Origin: JBBIKU01 sp037445245
Lineage (GTDB): Bacteria > Chloroflexota > Anaerolineae > Anaerolineales > Anaerolineaceae
NCBI GenBank assembly: GCA_037445245.1
Contig: JBBIKU010000135.1
Coordinates: forward strand, 1-6,553
Reading direction: 5' to 3'
DNA: 6,553 nt
Part shown: in pieces, positions 5,805-6,553 of the stretch
Position numbering within the stretch: the stretch's first letter is position 1
Layout: each line of letters starts with the position of its first letter
Program-made: the position numbers and the translations under genes
Notes under the pieces: model-generated
Seen by the model: only the letters and a program-made list of their open reading frames with translations
Told to the model about the DNA's origin: nothing
Databases searched by the model: none

Positions 5805-6012
5805 AGGTGTTGTGATGGGAATGGCTGAGCGCATTTTGCAACCCAACCAACAGGGCGCCATCCTGCTCGGGCAGGACGGTGCGGGCGTCCAGCACGATCC
5901 GTTCGTCGTGGATGCGGGCGAGGATGGGTGGGTGCATCCGGCGCAGGCGCAATCCGTCTTTGTAGAAGGGTGTTGATTCCATCCTCACTGTCAGGCTGCC
6001 GCTCTTGAGCAA
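5803..6012 (-). pseudogene. selA: C-terminal fragment of SelA (L-seryl-tRNA(Sec) selenium transferase)
   Basis: This frame ends in TGA 10 nt before the peptidase start. It encodes about 55 recognisable residues: GLRLRRMHPPILARIHDER, then IVLDARTVLPEQDGALLVGL. This matches the end of bacterial SelA, whose pattern is P-[VI]-[IL]-[GA]-R-I-x-D-x-R-[LI]-x-L-D-x-R-T/C. Full SelA is about 450-470 residues, so roughly 400 N-terminal residues, with the PLP-binding Lys, are missing. Upstream, the frame dissolves near 5983-6012 and closes at a TGA near 6033. The sequence there instead belongs, in another frame, to a signal-peptide gene. Either the contig is misjoined here and the organism has a complete selA, or a deletion fused two genes. 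SelA converts Ser-tRNA(Sec) to Sec-tRNA(Sec), which the PDO reading requires. Recognition rests on about 45 residues by eye. Confidence 0.65.
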
Positions 6013-6091
6013 GGGCTGGCGTCGCCATCACCACCAGCATACTCAAAATCAGCAGCGTCGAAACCACACGACGATGCAATCTCATTTTCTA

Positions 6092-6097
6092 CTCCTT
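6092..6097 (-). promoter_or_regulatory. Shine-Dalgarno site of the signal-peptide gene
   Basis: AAGGAG on the minus strand, 6 nt before the ATG at 6085. Together with the signal peptide, it shows that a genuine gene start lies here, which makes the following out-of-frame junction more striking. Confidence 0.7.
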
Positions 6098-6264
6098 GGT
6101 TGAGTTTGAAGAAGAGTACGGATAACGACATGAAACCGTCGGCGTAATCGCAAATCTAGGATTCATCAGCCGCATGTCACCATACAGTGCAGCCTAGCGT
6201 GCATCTGGAGATCTGAATTCGCGCAGCGCCTACAAGCAAACTTACAATTCAGAGTAACACAGTT
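6098..6264. other. Non-coding stretch between the signal-peptide gene and the scaffold gap
   Basis: No convincing gene on either strand. The minus frame left of the gap is Cys-rich, stops at 6166 and does not resemble an HlyD C-terminus. It contains AGATCT directly followed by GAATTC (6209-6220). A promoter for the signal-peptide gene may be here, but I see no clear -35/-10 pair. Confidence 0.4.
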
Positions 6265-6340
6265 NNNNNNNNNNNNNNNNNNNNNNNNNNNNNNNNNNNN
6301 NNNNNNNNNNNNNNNNNNNNNNNNNNNNNNNNNNNNNNNN
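6265..6340. other. Assembly gap of 76 N
   Basis: 76 undetermined bases. The true gap length and the continuity across it are unknown, so reading frames should not be carried through it. Confidence 0.99.
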
Positions 6341-6553
6341 GCACTCATGCCCCACCGCAGGGCGTCCGGCTGTTGGTCGAGATCAAGCCAGACGGCGTAG
6401 ACGACGTCGCCGCCGATGGTGTTGGCTTGAGGAGAAATGCGCACAACGCGTGCGGGCACGGTGACGAGCAACGGCTCAATCAATACGCTAGCGGGCTGAC
6501 CGACCTGCACAAAAGCGATGTCGCGCTCACTGAGGTCAAAGGTCTCCACCTGT
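6341..6553 (-). CDS. HlyD-family periplasmic adaptor / membrane fusion protein, internal fragment
   Basis: Open at the right edge and cut by the N gap, so both ends are missing. About 70 residues are visible: ETFDLSERDIAFVQVGQPAS, then PARVVRISPQANTIGGDVVY and LRWGMS. This is the beta-barrel/membrane-proximal part of HlyD/MacA-like adaptors, in which a VGQ-(P)-V segment is followed by G-x-V-x-x-I-x-P and ends at R-x-G-M. Such proteins are anchored in the cytoplasmic membrane and connect ABC or other exporters to outer components. The partner transporter is not in the window. The GTG at 6549 is internal Val, not a start. The frame continuing left of the gap to 6166 should not be counted. Confidence 0.72.

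Larger units (their letters stand above)
5768..6085 (-). pseudogene. 5' end of an exported-protein gene running out of frame into selA
   Basis: Starts at ATG 6085 with a strong ribosome site. Residues 1-27 form a clear Sec signal peptide: basic n-region (MRLHRR), hydrophobic core VVSTLLILSMLVVMA, and cleavage motif ALA-Q. After about residue 35 the translation becomes rich in Pro, Arg and His because it is the selA 3' end read in the wrong frame. So only about the first 100 bases belong to the original gene, and the mature protein is unknown. The 105-residue open frame as it stands, which overlaps the peptidase start by 25 nt, is unlikely to be a real product. The gene lies downstream of the HlyD-like piece across the N gap. 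It could be a further envelope or export component, but nothing in the remaining sequence identifies it. Confidence 0.55.

Noticed and set aside
6209..6220. Adjacent AGATCT and GAATTC resembling a cloning linker
   Set aside because: Two six-base palindromes side by side can occur by chance; no longer vector or adaptor sequence is recognisable around them, so I note it without calling contamination.
6166..6264. Continuation of the HlyD-like frame through the N gap to a stop at 6166
   Set aside because: The frame across 76 N is arbitrary, and the residues left of the gap are Cys-rich and unlike an HlyD C-terminus.

Overview
The window looks like bacterial chromosome, most likely a metagenome-derived contig from a Chloroflexota (Anaerolineae-like) organism. 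That placement is an inference from the style of the M23 peptidase and the two-domain protein disulfide oxidoreductase (PDO); there is no rRNA or other phylogenetic anchor. A run of 76 N (6265..6340) marks a scaffold gap near the right edge, and the sequence just left of it looks chimeric or rearranged.

Layout, left to right. 1..1217 (+) is the 3' part of a secreted-type M23 metallopeptidase gene. Everything else is on the minus strand. 1214..1636 is an OsmC-family protein whose stop codon shares a CTAG palindrome with the stop of the M23 gene. 1668..2345 is a two-thioredoxin-fold PDO interrupted by one in-frame TGA (1899..1901), exactly where the first Cys of the second CPYC motif should be. 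I read it as a selenoprotein. 2407..2808 is a zinc-binding anti-sigma factor (ZAS type) with a C-terminal zinc ribbon, and 2801..3418 is an ECF sigma factor. 3497..4543 is tsaD, and 4554..5792 is an M24 Xaa-Pro peptidase. 5803..6012 is a C-terminal fragment of selA (selenocysteine synthase). It sits out of frame behind the signal-peptide start of an unrelated gene (6085). 6341..6553 is an internal piece of an HlyD-type membrane fusion protein.

Main result. A Sec codon candidate (U-P-Y-C), a fitting hairpin directly after it, and a piece of selA in the same 6.5 kb support each other. UGA is a normal stop here (tsaD and the anti-sigma gene both end in TGA), so an altered genetic code does not explain the internal TGA. 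The order ECF sigma, ZAS anti-sigma, Sec-containing PDO, OsmC on one strand with short gaps suggests a thiol-redox stress module. It is comparable in logic to SigR-RsrA-thioredoxin of Streptomyces, but with a selenoenzyme as the candidate reductant. The regulatory link is inferred from gene order and motifs only.

The second minus-strand group (selA fragment, Xaa-Pro peptidase, tsaD) is tightly spaced (10-nt gaps) and looks like a housekeeping operon. No tRNA, rRNA, CRISPR array, insertion sequence or convincing rho-independent terminator was seen.
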